Source of the DNA: Dehalococcoidia bacterium
Lineage (GTDB): Bacteria > Chloroflexota > Dehalococcoidia > SAR202 > UBA11138
DNA length: 21,440 nt
Reading direction: 5' to 3'
Assembly (NCBI GenBank): GCA_012270625.1
Contig: JAAXHZ010000033.1
Coordinates: 1 to 21,440 of the forward strand
The notes under the pieces: model-generated
What the model saw: the letters and a program-made list of their open reading frames with translations, nothing else
What the model was told of the DNA's origin: nothing
Database searches by the model: none
Shown: piece by piece, positions 1 through 7,605 of the stretch
Position numbering within the stretch: the first letter of the stretch is position 1
Layout of the letters: the number at the start of each line of letters is the position of its first letter
Made by a program: the position numbers and the translations under genes

Positions 1-1581
1 GAAGGGGCCATACTGGACACGCTGGAAGACTACCCCGACCTCGAATACATTCTCACAACTCAGGAGGGAGCGGCCATGGGCATGGCCGATGCCTACGCTC
101 GCTCCACTCAGCAACCGTCTTTCGTAAGTCTCCACATAGAGACCGGCCTAGCGAATGGGATCAGCCTGCTCCACAATGCTAAAGAGGGCGGCACTCCCAT
201 GGTGGTCACCAGCGCCAACAAGGATATCCGCAAGCTGGCGGAGGGTCGGACACAACTGGACGAGATGACCAGGCTCTTTACCAAGTGGAGCGCGGAGGTC
301 ACTCATCCCGAGCAGGTTCCGTCAGTCATGCGGCGCGCCTTCACGGAGGCCAAGACACCGCCGACAGGTCCGGTTTACATCGGCTTTTCGGCAAACTCGC
401 TCGATGACGAGGGCGAAGTAGAGATAGTGCCGTCGTCGCAGGGATACTTCAGGATGGCCCCCGACGCGCAGGCGATCTCAGATGCCAGCGCCATGCTTTC
501 GAGCGCTAGCAACCCCGCGATCATCGTGGGCGATCGCCTCGCACAGTCAGGCGGGATCGACGAGGCTGTGCGCGTTGCCGAGCTTATTGGCGCAAGGGTC
601 TATTCATCCGCGTACTCTGAGATGAACTTCCCGACTTCGCATCCGCAGTTCATGGGCCGCTCGGCTCCTGTCTCTCCGGCGGGAAGAGCGCTCTTCGCGG
701 ACGCTGACGTGGTGCTGGCAGTTGGCGCCAACGTCTTCAGCGGCTACTTCCACTTCCCGGGACGGGCGCTTGGCGCGGATACCAAGCTCATTCACATCGA
801 CCAGGCAGCCAGAGAGATCGGCAAGAGCGAACCTACCGACATTGGCATTATTGCCGACCCTAAGATTGGCCTTGCTCATCTGGCGGATGCTCTTAACTCT
901 GATCTCACGGGTGCGCACAGAGAGGCCGCAAAGGGACGCGCAGCCAATCTAGCTGAGGCCAAGGTGGCGCAGAGAGCGGCGACAGAAGCTCGCCTCAAGG
1001 AGCGCTGGGATCTCAGTCCAATGTCCACTGAACGGATGATGCACGAGGTTGCGCAGGCGCTTCCGCCCGACACGCTCATTGCCGACGACTCGGTAACCAC
1101 GCGCGATTCTATCCATGCTGCCATCGACTTCGATACACCGGGTACGGTTTTTGGAGAGCGGGGAGGCGCGCTCGGCTGGGGCATGGGCGGGACCTTGGGG
1201 CTCAAGCTGGCCAACCCGGATAGACCTGTCGTCGGTATCATAGGAGACGGCAGCTCGATGATGACCGTCCAAGCGCTCTGGACGGCAGCTGCTTACAATA
1301 TCCCAGTCGTGTATCTGATCTGCAATAACCGCGCCTACCGCGTCCTGAAGCTCAACATGAACGTCTATAAGCGGGACATTCTCGGCGAGTCGAATCCTCA
1401 GAGCCAGTATCTGGCAATGGACTTCCCGGTCCCGTTCAACATTGCGGGCGTTGCCGAAGGTATGGGTGTCTATGGCCGGAGCGTATCTGATCCGTCTGAC
1501 ATTGGCTCTGCCCTCAAGGACGCTCTCGACTCAGGCCGACCGGCTGTACTCGACATCTCGATAGACGGCTCGGTTGCTTGA
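1..1581 (+). CDS. ThDP-dependent enzyme, benzoylformate decarboxylase/acetolactate synthase superfamily (5' partial)
   Basis: The frame is open from the first base, so the first ATG at 76 is internal and the N-terminus lies outside the window; 526 residues are visible. The catalytic glutamate that activates the ThDP aminopyrimidine sits in TTQEGAAMGMADAYAR (E22 of the visible part). A middle domain follows, then the C-terminal ThDP-binding signature: GDG at 415-417 and NN at 442-443, the usual spacing. This family decarboxylates 2-oxo acids or joins and cleaves carbon-carbon bonds next to a carbonyl; the protein is cytoplasmic. Many SAR202-type genomes carry such genes in catabolic clusters. 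The substrate is not determined. The stop codon overlaps the -35 box of the next gene's promoter. The fold is near certain and the exact reaction unknown. Confidence 0.9.
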   Translation, partial: EGAILDTLEDYPDLEYILTTQEGAAMGMADAYARSTQQPSFVSLHIETGLANGISLLHNAKEGGTPMVVTSANKDIRKLAEGRTQLDEMTRLFTKWSAEVTHPEQVPSVMRRAFTEAKTPPTGPVYIGFSANSLDDEGEVEIVPSSQGYFRMAPDAQAISDASAMLSSASNPAIIVGDRLAQSGGIDEAVRVAELIGARVYSSAYSEMNFPTSHPQFMGRSAPVSPAGRALFADADVVLAVGANVFSGYFHFPGRALGADTKLIHIDQAAREIGKSEPTDIGIIADPKIGLAHLADALNSDLTGAHREAAKGRAANLAEAKVAQRAATEARLKERWDLSPMSTERMMHEVAQALPPDTLIADDSVTTRDSIHAAIDFDTPGTVFGERGGALGWGMGGTLGLKLANPDRPVVGIIGDGSSMMTVQALWTAAAYNIPVVYLICNNRAYRVLKLNMNVYKRDILGESNPQSQYLAMDFPVPFNIAGVAEGMGVYGRSVSDPSDIGSALKDALDSGRPAVLDISIDGSVA

Positions 1582-1606
1582 CCCTTATTGACCGACAACG
1601 TATAGT
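1578..1606 (+). promoter_or_regulatory. Sigma-70-type promoter for the NHL gene
   Basis: TTGACC at 1578-1583 and TATAGT at 1601-1606 are separated by exactly 17 bases, which is close to the consensus housekeeping promoter. The -35 box overlaps the stop codon of the upstream ThDP gene. Transcription would begin near 1613, giving a leader of about 70 bases before the ATG at 1684. Seen by eye only. Confidence 0.6.
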
Positions 1607-1683
1607 ACGCGGCGAATCAGAAAGCCTGCGTCGCGTACCTGCTGGGCTCCTTCCCAGTTATCCTACGCATCGGAGGAAAGACC

Positions 1684-2571
1684 ATGGCATACGGCTCCGG
1701 AGACTTTCAATACGAACTAGTGGAGGGATGGGGAGACCTGCCCGACGGGTATGAGTGGCACCAGGTTGCGGGCGTCGCTGTGGACAGCAGCGACAATGTT
1801 TATGCCTTCAACCGCAGCTCACATCAGATGATGGTATTCGACCGTGACGGGGCGTTTCTCAACACTTGGGACGAGACCTTCGCGGGTCCGCACGGCATCC
1901 ATATCGGTCCTGACGACTGCGTTTATCTCGCTGACCGTGATGCCCACATCGTTTCCAAGTACTCACTGGAAGGCGAGCTTCTCATGAGGATAGGCACGGG
2001 TCAGCCCTCGGAGACGGGATACACTACCAACGCAGAACCGGTGCCAAAAGGAGCAGGACCATTTAACTTACCCACAGGGATCGCGGTCACCGATGAGGGT
2101 GACATATTTATCTCAGACGGATACGGCAACTGCCGTGTCCACCGGTACGACTCAACTGGCTCGCTGATCCTGTCTTGGGGTATGCCCGGGAAGGTGAATC
2201 CAGGAGACTTCCACCTGCCGCACGGTATCGGTCTCGACCACGCTGGATACATCCTTGTGTGTGACCGAGAGAACGATCGCATTCAGGTCTTTGACCAAGA
2301 GGGCGAGTTCGAGGAGATGTTTACCGGCTTCCGCCAGCCCACCGATCTTCATGTCGGACCCGAGGGCGAGATCTATGTTCCCGAGCTCCAGGGCAGGATG
2401 ACTATCATCGACAACGAGGGCAGCATTCTGGCCCAATGGGGCGGAGACCGCACACACGAAGCCGGTCTGTTCTGGGCCCCGCACGGAGTTGCGGTCGATT
2501 CCCACGGAGACCTCTACATAGGGGAAGTTCTAGAAGGTCAGCGCCTCCAGAAGTTCGCTCGCGTTAGATAG
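1684..2571 (+). CDS. NHL-repeat six-bladed beta-propeller protein
   Basis: The ATG at 1684 is preceded by GGAGG with good spacing. The 295 residues contain six NHL-type blades, recognisable by recurring units such as GVAVDSSDNVYAFNR (near 30), GIHIGPDDCVYLADRD (near 76), GIAVTDEGDIFISDGYGN (near 137), GIGLDHAGYILVCDREND (near 181), DLHVGPEGEIYVPE (near 223) and GVAVDSHGDLYIGE (near 266). This is a complete propeller resembling the peptidyl-alpha-hydroxyglycine alpha-amidating lyase group. No clear signal peptide is visible, so a cytoplasmic location is likely. Such proteins are often ligand-binding or enzymatic, but the catalytic role is unknown here. It lies between two ThDP enzymes and may serve the same pathway, which is inference. 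It has its own promoter at 1578-1606. Confidence 0.88.
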   Translation: MAYGSGDFQYELVEGWGDLPDGYEWHQVAGVAVDSSDNVYAFNRSSHQMMVFDRDGAFLNTWDETFAGPHGIHIGPDDCVYLADRDAHIVSKYSLEGELLMRIGTGQPSETGYTTNAEPVPKGAGPFNLPTGIAVTDEGDIFISDGYGNCRVHRYDSTGSLILSWGMPGKVNPGDFHLPHGIGLDHAGYILVCDRENDRIQVFDQEGEFEEMFTGFRQPTDLHVGPEGEIYVPELQGRMTIIDNEGSILAQWGGDRTHEAGLFWAPHGVAVDSHGDLYIGEVLEGQRLQKFARVR

Positions 2572-2573
2572 AC

Positions 2574-2726
2574 ATGGAGTCCGGACTCTTCGCAATTGTC
2601 GGCTTGGTCATCGGCCTGCTTGTTGGCGCACTGTTGACCTGGGTGGCGTTGCGACTGCGTTCAGCCGATTCCCTGTCTCGACTGGAGCGAGAGGCCAGCT
2701 CGGCCGCTGCTCTCAGGATGAAATAG
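2574..2726 (+). CDS. 50-residue single-pass membrane microprotein, RmuC N-terminus-like
   Basis: The ATG lies two bases after the NHL stop codon (TAG-AC-ATG), so translation could be coupled. The product has one hydrophobic segment at about residues 5-26 (LFAIVGLVIGLLVGALLTWV). A short basic and charged tail follows (RLRSADSLSRLEREASS), which could be the start of a helix. This arrangement resembles the membrane anchor and first coiled-coil turn of RmuC-type proteins, which are normally several hundred residues long. It stops after 50 residues with TAG at 2724-2726. It may be a real small membrane protein, a remnant of a longer gene, or a chance frame. No function is claimed. Confidence 0.45.
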   Translation: MESGLFAIVGLVIGLLVGALLTWVALRLRSADSLSRLEREASSAAALRMK

Positions 2727-2828
2727 GTTGACGGCCAAGTGAGGCAATCCAATGTCGCCCTGTCGCCGCCAACTGACTCCCAATCCTCTATCGTGCAAAC
2801 CCATTATCAATACTAAGGAGAACGACCT

Positions 2829-4475
2829 GTGAACGGAGACCAGGCAGTAGCAAAAATCCTCAAGAAAGAGGGCGTGGAATGGATAGCCGCGTTCCCGGCC
2901 CAGAGCCTCATCGACGTATGCGCAAGAGAGGGCATCCGGCCTATTCTGTCCCGCCAGGAGCGCGCGGGCGTGAACATGGCGGACGGGTACAGCCGCATCA
3001 AGAACGGCAACACAATCGGCGTGTTCACGATGCAGACAGGACCAGGATCAGAAAACGCCTTTGGTGGCGTGGCCCAGGCGTTTGCCGACTCGGTCCCGAT
3101 CCTATGCCTTCCCGGCGGCCAACCGTTCGACCGGATGGACGTTCATCCCAACTTCGAGGCGGTTAAGAACTACGGCGGCATCACCAAGTGGATGGCGCTC
3201 GTCAACAGCGTAGAACGGATCCCCGAACTGATGGGCATGGCGTTCAGCCAGCTAAAGCACGGCAGGCTTGGACCCGTGCTGCTAGAGCTTCCACGCGACG
3301 TGATGATCCAGGAGATCCCCGACGCCTTGGTGGACAGCTACAAGCCTGTCAAGCCACTGAAGTCAGGTGGCAGCCCAGAGGACGTCCGAGACCTCGTGTC
3401 CGCAATCCTCGCCGCCGAGTCTCCTGTCATCAACACAGGACAGGGAGTCATGTACGCTGAAGCCACGGATGAACTTGTGGAGTTCGCCGAACTGACCAAC
3501 ATCCCGGTCATGACCACGCTCGCGGGCAAGAGCGCGTTCCCCGAAGACCACCCACTCGCGCTCGGTACGGGAGCATCGTCCGGGACACTGATGTGCCAGC
3601 ATTTCCTGTCCAAGGCAGACTTCGTTCTTGGCATGGGCACCAGCTTTACAATCTCCAACTTCAATGCTCCCATGCCTGGCGGCGTTACGCTCGGCCACTC
3701 GACAAACTGCGCCGAAGACGTCAACAAGGACTACCGCGCCGACTATGGCGCAGTCGGAGACGCCAAGGTGGTTCTCCGCCAGATGATCGAAGAGACGAAG
3801 AGTCAGCTCGGCGAGCACGGACGCGGCGACGTGCACGGGGTTAGGGAAGAGCTAGCCAAGGTCAAGGCCGACTGGATGGCCGAGTGGTCGCCGTCTCTCA
3901 ACTCTGACGAGGTCCCCATCAGTCCGTATCGTGTCTTTACCGAATTGATGAAGGCAGTGGACGTTCGTGAGACGATCATCACTCACGACTCCGGCTACCC
4001 ACGCGAACAGATCGTTCCGTTCTGGCCGGCGGTCACTCCACGCAACTACATCGGATGGGGCAAGTCAACTCAGCTTGGCTACGGCCTCGGTCTCGCTCTG
4101 GGCGCGAAGATGGCCGAGCCGGGCAAGCAGGTCATCAACATCATGGGCGACGCCGCCTTCGGAATGGCGGGCCTCGATATCGAGACCGCGTCACGATCTG
4201 ACATCCCCATCCTTACCGTAGTTCTTAACAACGGAGTCATGACGCACTACTACGACCACATGCCGTTTGCCACTGAGCGCTGGAACAGCAACGCTCTGGG
4301 CGGAGAGTACGCCGAAGTCGCGCGCGGTCTGGGAGCCTACGCAGAGAAGGTGACCGACCCCGGCGAGATCGCTCCGGCGATCCAGCGTGCGCTTGCTGCC
4401 AATCGCGAAGGACAGCCGGCCCTCCTTGAGATGAAGTCCAAGGAAGAAGAGAATATCTCCCGCTACTGGCGGTAG
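2829..4475 (+). CDS. ThDP-dependent enzyme, acetolactate synthase-like
   Basis: The GTG at 2829 is preceded by AAGGAG at 2815-2820 with 8-base spacing, which fixes this start. The protein has 548 residues, the normal length of the superfamily. The PYR-domain glutamate is E44 (SRQERAGVNMADGYSR), followed by a central nucleotide-binding-like domain. The PP domain carries GDA at 440-442 and NN at 467-468. The GDA variant replaces the usual GDG, which is tolerated in this family. It should perform ThDP-dependent decarboxylation or ligation of a 2-oxo acid in the cytoplasm. No regulatory subunit gene lies nearby, which argues against a housekeeping IlvB. It differs clearly from the first ThDP enzyme of the window. 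A large hairpin follows the gene. The specific substrate is unknown. Confidence 0.9.
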   Translation: MNGDQAVAKILKKEGVEWIAAFPAQSLIDVCAREGIRPILSRQERAGVNMADGYSRIKNGNTIGVFTMQTGPGSENAFGGVAQAFADSVPILCLPGGQPFDRMDVHPNFEAVKNYGGITKWMALVNSVERIPELMGMAFSQLKHGRLGPVLLELPRDVMIQEIPDALVDSYKPVKPLKSGGSPEDVRDLVSAILAAESPVINTGQGVMYAEATDELVEFAELTNIPVMTTLAGKSAFPEDHPLALGTGASSGTLMCQHFLSKADFVLGMGTSFTISNFNAPMPGGVTLGHSTNCAEDVNKDYRADYGAVGDAKVVLRQMIEETKSQLGEHGRGDVHGVREELAKVKADWMAEWSPSLNSDEVPISPYRVFTELMKAVDVRETIITHDSGYPREQIVPFWPAVTPRNYIGWGKSTQLGYGLGLALGAKMAEPGKQVINIMGDAAFGMAGLDIETASRSDIPILTVVLNNGVMTHYYDHMPFATERWNSNALGGEYAEVARGLGAYAEKVTDPGEIAPAIQRALAANREGQPALLEMKSKEEENISRYWR

Positions 4476-4490
4476 TCCGATTGACAAACT

Positions 4491-4530
4491 GAACCATAGG
4501 GGCGGTCCTTGTGGCCGCCCGCTGTGGTTC
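4491..4530. terminator. Strong hairpin after the second ThDP gene
   Basis: GAACCATAG (4491-4499) pairs with CTGTGGTTC (4522-4530), with one G-U pair. After a single bulged G, GGGCGG (4500-4505) pairs with CCGCCC (4515-4520), and a CC/GG extension closes a short loop. No run of T follows on either strand, so it is either a terminator without a U tract or an mRNA 3'-end stabiliser between the ThDP enzyme and the MFS gene. Confidence 0.5.
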
Positions 4531-4596
4531 CTGTAGGGCGTGCTAATCCGCGGCCCACCAGATAACGCTCAGCCAAGGAGTTGAGGGACGCCGTAC

Positions 4597-5829
4597 ATGA
4601 CCCGTGTTGCCCGCAGGTTCGGTTACGCCCACGTAATACTCGCCATAGGGTTTGTCGTACTCTTCTTCGGCACTGGGTCCCGCTATGTGTTCGGGCTGGT
4701 GCTCGTGCCCATGACGGAGGACCTTGGCTTAAATCGCTCTACTCTGTCTTCTGCGCTTCTGGCGTTCATGATCGTGTCTGCGCTGGCTATGCCGGTCGTT
4801 GGTAGGCTGATCGACCGTCACAGCATCAGGACAGTGATGGCAGTCGGGGCTATCCTCGGCGCATCGGCCATCGCCCTGATGGGCGCCGTGAGCTCCGCAT
4901 GGCACCTGTTCGCGCTTTACGGGCTGCTCTATGCCGTGGGATTCGCGGCGACGTCTGTGGCCCCGGTCAGTGTGCTCATGAGCCGGTGGTTTCCCAACAA
5001 TACCGGCCTCGCGGCCAGCGCGGCCATAACCGGCAACGGCACGGGACAGCTCGTCATTATTTCACTGCTCACCTCGTTCCTCGCAGATATCGGCTGGAGG
5101 CGGGCTTACTTCATACTTGGGATAGTCAACGCCGCGGTTGTAGTTCCGATCGTGCTGATATTCGTTCGATCGGATCGACCCCGTCAAGCTGAGAGATCTC
5201 GCGGACATGGCGTCAGCGGAGAGCAAACCTCTATGCGCGCCGTTCTGTTGGCGCGCGACTTCTGGCTTGTGACAGGGATGTACGCCGTCTGTGGTTTCCA
5301 GGACTTCTTTGTCGCGACTCACATAGTCGCATTTGCGCAGGACAGAGGCGTGGGCGACTTTCTGGCAGGCAACATCCTGGCGTTCATGGGACTCGCGGGC
5401 CTCGTGGGAGTTCTGCTTTCGGGAGCACTGGCTGACAGGTACGGGGCATCTCGTCCCACGCTTATCTGCTTCTTGCTCAGGATAGGTCTGTTCGGGTATA
5501 TCCTGTTCATGCAGGACACGATCAGCATTGCGGCAGTCGCGCTCCTGTACGGATTCACGTTCACGATGACCGCCCCGCTCACAGTAGTATTCGCCGGCAA
5601 TATCTTTGGGACAGCGAGACTCGGCAGTGTAAGCGGGATCATCAACATGGTCCACCAGATCATGGGAGGTCTCGGCGCGCTGGTGGGAGCGTTGATCTTC
5701 GACGCAACCGGCAGCTATATCGGGGCTTTCGTGTTGATGTTCGCGCTGTCGGTACTGGCAGCGGTTGCTACCGCAATGATCCGGGAGAGGCCGTTCACTG
5801 GGACCGCTAGAATGGCCCACATCCACTGA
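4597..5829 (+). CDS. MFS transporter, monocarboxylate/OFA-like
   Basis: The 410-residue protein has about twelve hydrophobic segments arranged as two six-helix halves, with a charged central loop at about residues 190-210 (RSDRPRQAERSRGHG). The loop between helices 2 and 3 carries a motif-A-like GRLIDRHSIRTVM. The stretch around SRWFPNNTGLAASAAITG followed by GWRRAYFILG is typical of MFS carriers for carboxylates (monocarboxylate and oxalate:formate types). It is an inner membrane symporter or antiporter for a small organic anion. The ATG at 4597 has GAGGGA 8 bases upstream. Its last 23 bases overlap the 3' end of the convergent amidohydrolase gene. Placement after the ThDP enzymes suggests uptake of their substrate, which is inference. 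Confidence 0.88.
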   Translation: MTRVARRFGYAHVILAIGFVVLFFGTGSRYVFGLVLVPMTEDLGLNRSTLSSALLAFMIVSALAMPVVGRLIDRHSIRTVMAVGAILGASAIALMGAVSSAWHLFALYGLLYAVGFAATSVAPVSVLMSRWFPNNTGLAASAAITGNGTGQLVIISLLTSFLADIGWRRAYFILGIVNAAVVVPIVLIFVRSDRPRQAERSRGHGVSGEQTSMRAVLLARDFWLVTGMYAVCGFQDFFVATHIVAFAQDRGVGDFLAGNILAFMGLAGLVGVLLSGALADRYGASRPTLICFLLRIGLFGYILFMQDTISIAAVALLYGFTFTMTAPLTVVFAGNIFGTARLGSVSGIINMVHQIMGGLGALVGALIFDATGSYIGAFVLMFALSVLAAVATAMIRERPFTGTARMAHIH

Positions 5830-6631
5830 AGTCGGTCAACTTCAGCCCGCTTTCCTCGATGTGCCGCCGGAGGCGGCTAAACCTGATCAATGGGAAGTCA
5901 CTTCCCAGCAGAACTCTTTCTGGCCCGATGATGCGTGACACTGCTGTGGAAACACCGGCCTCGTACAGAAACGGAGATGCGGCCGTATCGAACCAGACGT
6001 TGTCGAGGGCCTCTTTCACTTCGGGCATCAGAGCGTAGAAGGGAAGTCCTCCACCCCAATGCGCGCAGACGATCTTCATATTCGAGTAGTCACGCGCATT
6101 CTCGATGAACCGCATGAGCACTTCCGGTGTCGTGCGTCCTTTGCCCTGATACAGGTGACCTACAGGCTCTGACGAGTGGGTCGTGATGACAAGGCTATGC
6201 TCATCTGCCACTTCCAGGATTGGCCTCATCGTGTCGGCGTCGCCGGGATCGAAGCCCTGTGTGTCCGGATGCAGCTCACCGAGTCCCCTGAGACCAAGTC
6301 GAACACACCGTTCCACCTCGCGAACCGCGTCGTCGCCCCAATCAGGATTGACGGACGCGAGTCCGATCAGGCGTTCAGGATGCGCTTGGACAGACTCTGC
6401 TATGTAGTCGTTGCACTCTCTCGCGAGCTCGACGTCGGTCCATCCGAAACCCATCGCCACGGAGCGGTCAACACCGTCGTGATCCATCGCCGCGATCAGG
6501 TCTTCGACAGAGGCGAGCTTGGCCCTGGGATCGGCGAACAGCTCCCTGAACGTAGCATCGCGCTCTATCCACTTCTCCCGCTCCTGCGACACCCAGGGCG
6601 GCAAGATGTGCGTGTGAAAGTCGGTTACCAA
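5807..6631 (-). CDS. Amidohydrolase, ACMSD-type TIM-barrel metal enzyme
   Basis: The 274-residue protein starts with the metal-binding HxH motif (TDFHTHILPPW, H6 and H8). It continues with the expected barrel signatures: TTHSSEP, KIVCAHWGGGLPFY (metal-ligand His) and VLLGSDFPL (catalytic Asp). This is the family of aminocarboxymuconate-semialdehyde decarboxylase and related hydrolases or decarboxylases acting on aromatic breakdown products. The start is TTG, two bases after the stop of the upstream SDR gene, which implies translational coupling. An ATG near residue 49 would lose the HxH motif, so TTG is preferred. The C-terminus ends in LTDFSGCGPF and lacks the usual final helix with its G-x-N-A motif. 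The last 23 bases overlap the MFS gene on the other strand. The substrate is unknown. Confidence 0.85.
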   Translation of the reverse strand: MVTDFHTHILPPWVSQEREKWIERDATFRELFADPRAKLASVEDLIAAMDHDGVDRSVAMGFGWTDVELARECNDYIAESVQAHPERLIGLASVNPDWGDDAVREVERCVRLGLRGLGELHPDTQGFDPGDADTMRPILEVADEHSLVITTHSSEPVGHLYQGKGRTTPEVLMRFIENARDYSNMKIVCAHWGGGLPFYALMPEVKEALDNVWFDTAASPFLYEAGVSTAVSRIIGPERVLLGSDFPLIRFSRLRRHIEESGLKLTDFSGCGPF

Positions 6632-6633
6632 CG

Positions 6634-7404
6634 CTACTGCGCTGTCATCCCCCCGTCGATCACGAGTTCGGAACCGGTGATGTAGGACGACTCATCCGAC
6701 GCCAGGAAGAGTATGCCGCGAGCAATCTCCATCGCGTCGCCCATCCGACCCATCGGGATGCGTTCCAGCATGAAGTTCAGCCGTTCGTCGTTCTCAGCTC
6801 CCGCCTGCGTCATGGGAGTCAGCATGAAGCCGGGGTGCACTGAGTTCACCCTAATCCCGTCTCCGGCAAGCTGCACCGCGGCTGATTTGGTGAAGATGCG
6901 AGATGCTCCCTTGCCCGCGTGATACGCGGTGGAGCCGATGCTGCCGACAATCCCGTAGATCGACGAGATGTTGATTATCGAGCCTCCGCCTGCCGCTCGC
7001 ATGTGGGGAATCGCGTACTTGGTGCCCAGGAAAACACCCTTGCCATGTACGTCCATCTGGCCCTGCCAAACTTCTTCGGTGGTCTCCTCCACTGTCGGAC
7101 GGCCTCCGGTGCCCGCGTTATTGACCAGCACGTTCAGGCCGCCGTAAGTTGAGACGGTCGTCTGGACGGCATCCTGCCACTCGCTCTCGCTGGTGACGTC
7201 CAGCCGAACGAACGTGGCGTCGTGCCCTTCGTCACGCATCTGCGCAACCGTTCTCTCGCCAGCCTCGACGTCGATGTCCGTCAGTACCACCCTGGCGCCC
7301 TCTTCGGCGAACAGCCACGCGGACGCTCCGCCGAATCCCATTAGCTCTCCCTTTACGCCGTGAGCAGCTCCGGTGATAAGAGCTACCTTGTTCTCGAGCC
7401 TCAA
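6634..7404 (-). CDS. Short-chain dehydrogenase/reductase with an enlarged glycine-rich loop
   Basis: This NAD(P)-dependent oxidoreductase has the classical SDR features: NNAG at 95-98, the catalytic serine in INISS (147-148), and Y161/K165 in YHAGK. The cofactor loop is unusual, reading TGAAHGVKGELMGFGGASAW instead of the short TGxxxGIG, an insertion of several residues. I chose the TTG at 7404 because GGAGGT at 7417-7412 lies 7 bases upstream. A GTG at 7413 in the same frame would overlap that site and add only three residues. The product is 256 residues long. It is the first gene of a two-gene operon with the amidohydrolase. An extended -10 promoter lies just upstream. The substrate is probably a secondary alcohol or hydroxy acid. 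Confidence 0.88.
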   Translation of the reverse strand: MRLENKVALITGAAHGVKGELMGFGGASAWLFAEEGARVVLTDIDVEAGERTVAQMRDEGHDATFVRLDVTSESEWQDAVQTTVSTYGGLNVLVNNAGTGGRPTVEETTEEVWQGQMDVHGKGVFLGTKYAIPHMRAAGGGSIINISSIYGIVGSIGSTAYHAGKGASRIFTKSAAVQLAGDGIRVNSVHPGFMLTPMTQAGAENDERLNFMLERIPMGRMGDAMEIARGILFLASDESSYITGSELVIDGGMTAQ

Positions 7405-7437
7405 TTTGCACACCTCCGATCCGGTCTGGTGACGCCG

Positions 7438-7446
7438 ATTATATCA
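7438..7446 (-). promoter_or_regulatory. Extended -10 promoter for the SDR-amidohydrolase operon
   Basis: The minus strand reads TGATATAAT, a perfect -10 box (7443-7438) with the TGn extension. No convincing -35 box is present, as is common for extended -10 promoters. Transcription would start near 7431, about 27 bases before the TTG start at 7404. Confidence 0.5.
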
Positions 7447-7447
7447 G

Positions 7448-7476
7448 TTGTCCGGTCAGACAGGACGTGCTAGAGT
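7448..7476 (+). promoter_or_regulatory. Candidate promoter toward the alpha/beta hydrolase
   Basis: TTGTCC at 7448-7453 and TAGAGT at 7471-7476 are spaced by 17 bases. Each matches the consensus at 4 of 6 positions. The spacer includes the inverted repeat GTCC-N9-GGAC (7450-7466), which sits next to the divergent promoter and could be an operator. An AGTCCT/AGGACT inverted repeat (7474-7479 and 7495-7500) follows. Confidence 0.3.
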
Positions 7477-7542
7477 CCTGCCATGTTGAGTGTGAGGACT
7501 GGGGGGAAGACCTGTCTCTCTGGTCGGCGTGAGGAGGATTTC

Positions 7543-7605
7543 ATGTGTGCCGCGACCTCTCTCGTGCCGCGACTCCTGACTCGGTGTGGAAGTGGCCTTG
7601 TCTAG
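7543..7605 (+). CDS. Possible 20-residue leader peptide overlapping the hydrolase start
   Basis: The best ribosome binding site in this leader, GAGGAGG at 7531-7537, lies 5 bases before the ATG at 7543. That frame encodes only MCAATSLVPRLLTRCGSGLV and stops at 7603-7605, 20 bases inside the next gene. It could couple translation to the hydrolase, or it could mark a frameshift near the hydrolase's true start. No function is known. Confidence 0.3.
   Translation: MCAATSLVPRLLTRCGSGLV

Noticed and set aside
2728..2756. Possible promoter (TTGACG) upstream of the second ThDP gene
   Set aside because: The sequence 17 bases downstream (AATGTC) does not resemble a -10 box.
5062..5826. 254-residue open frame antisense to the MFS gene
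   Set aside because: Highly charged, with no recognisable fold, and a mirror of the hydrophobic codons of the transporter.
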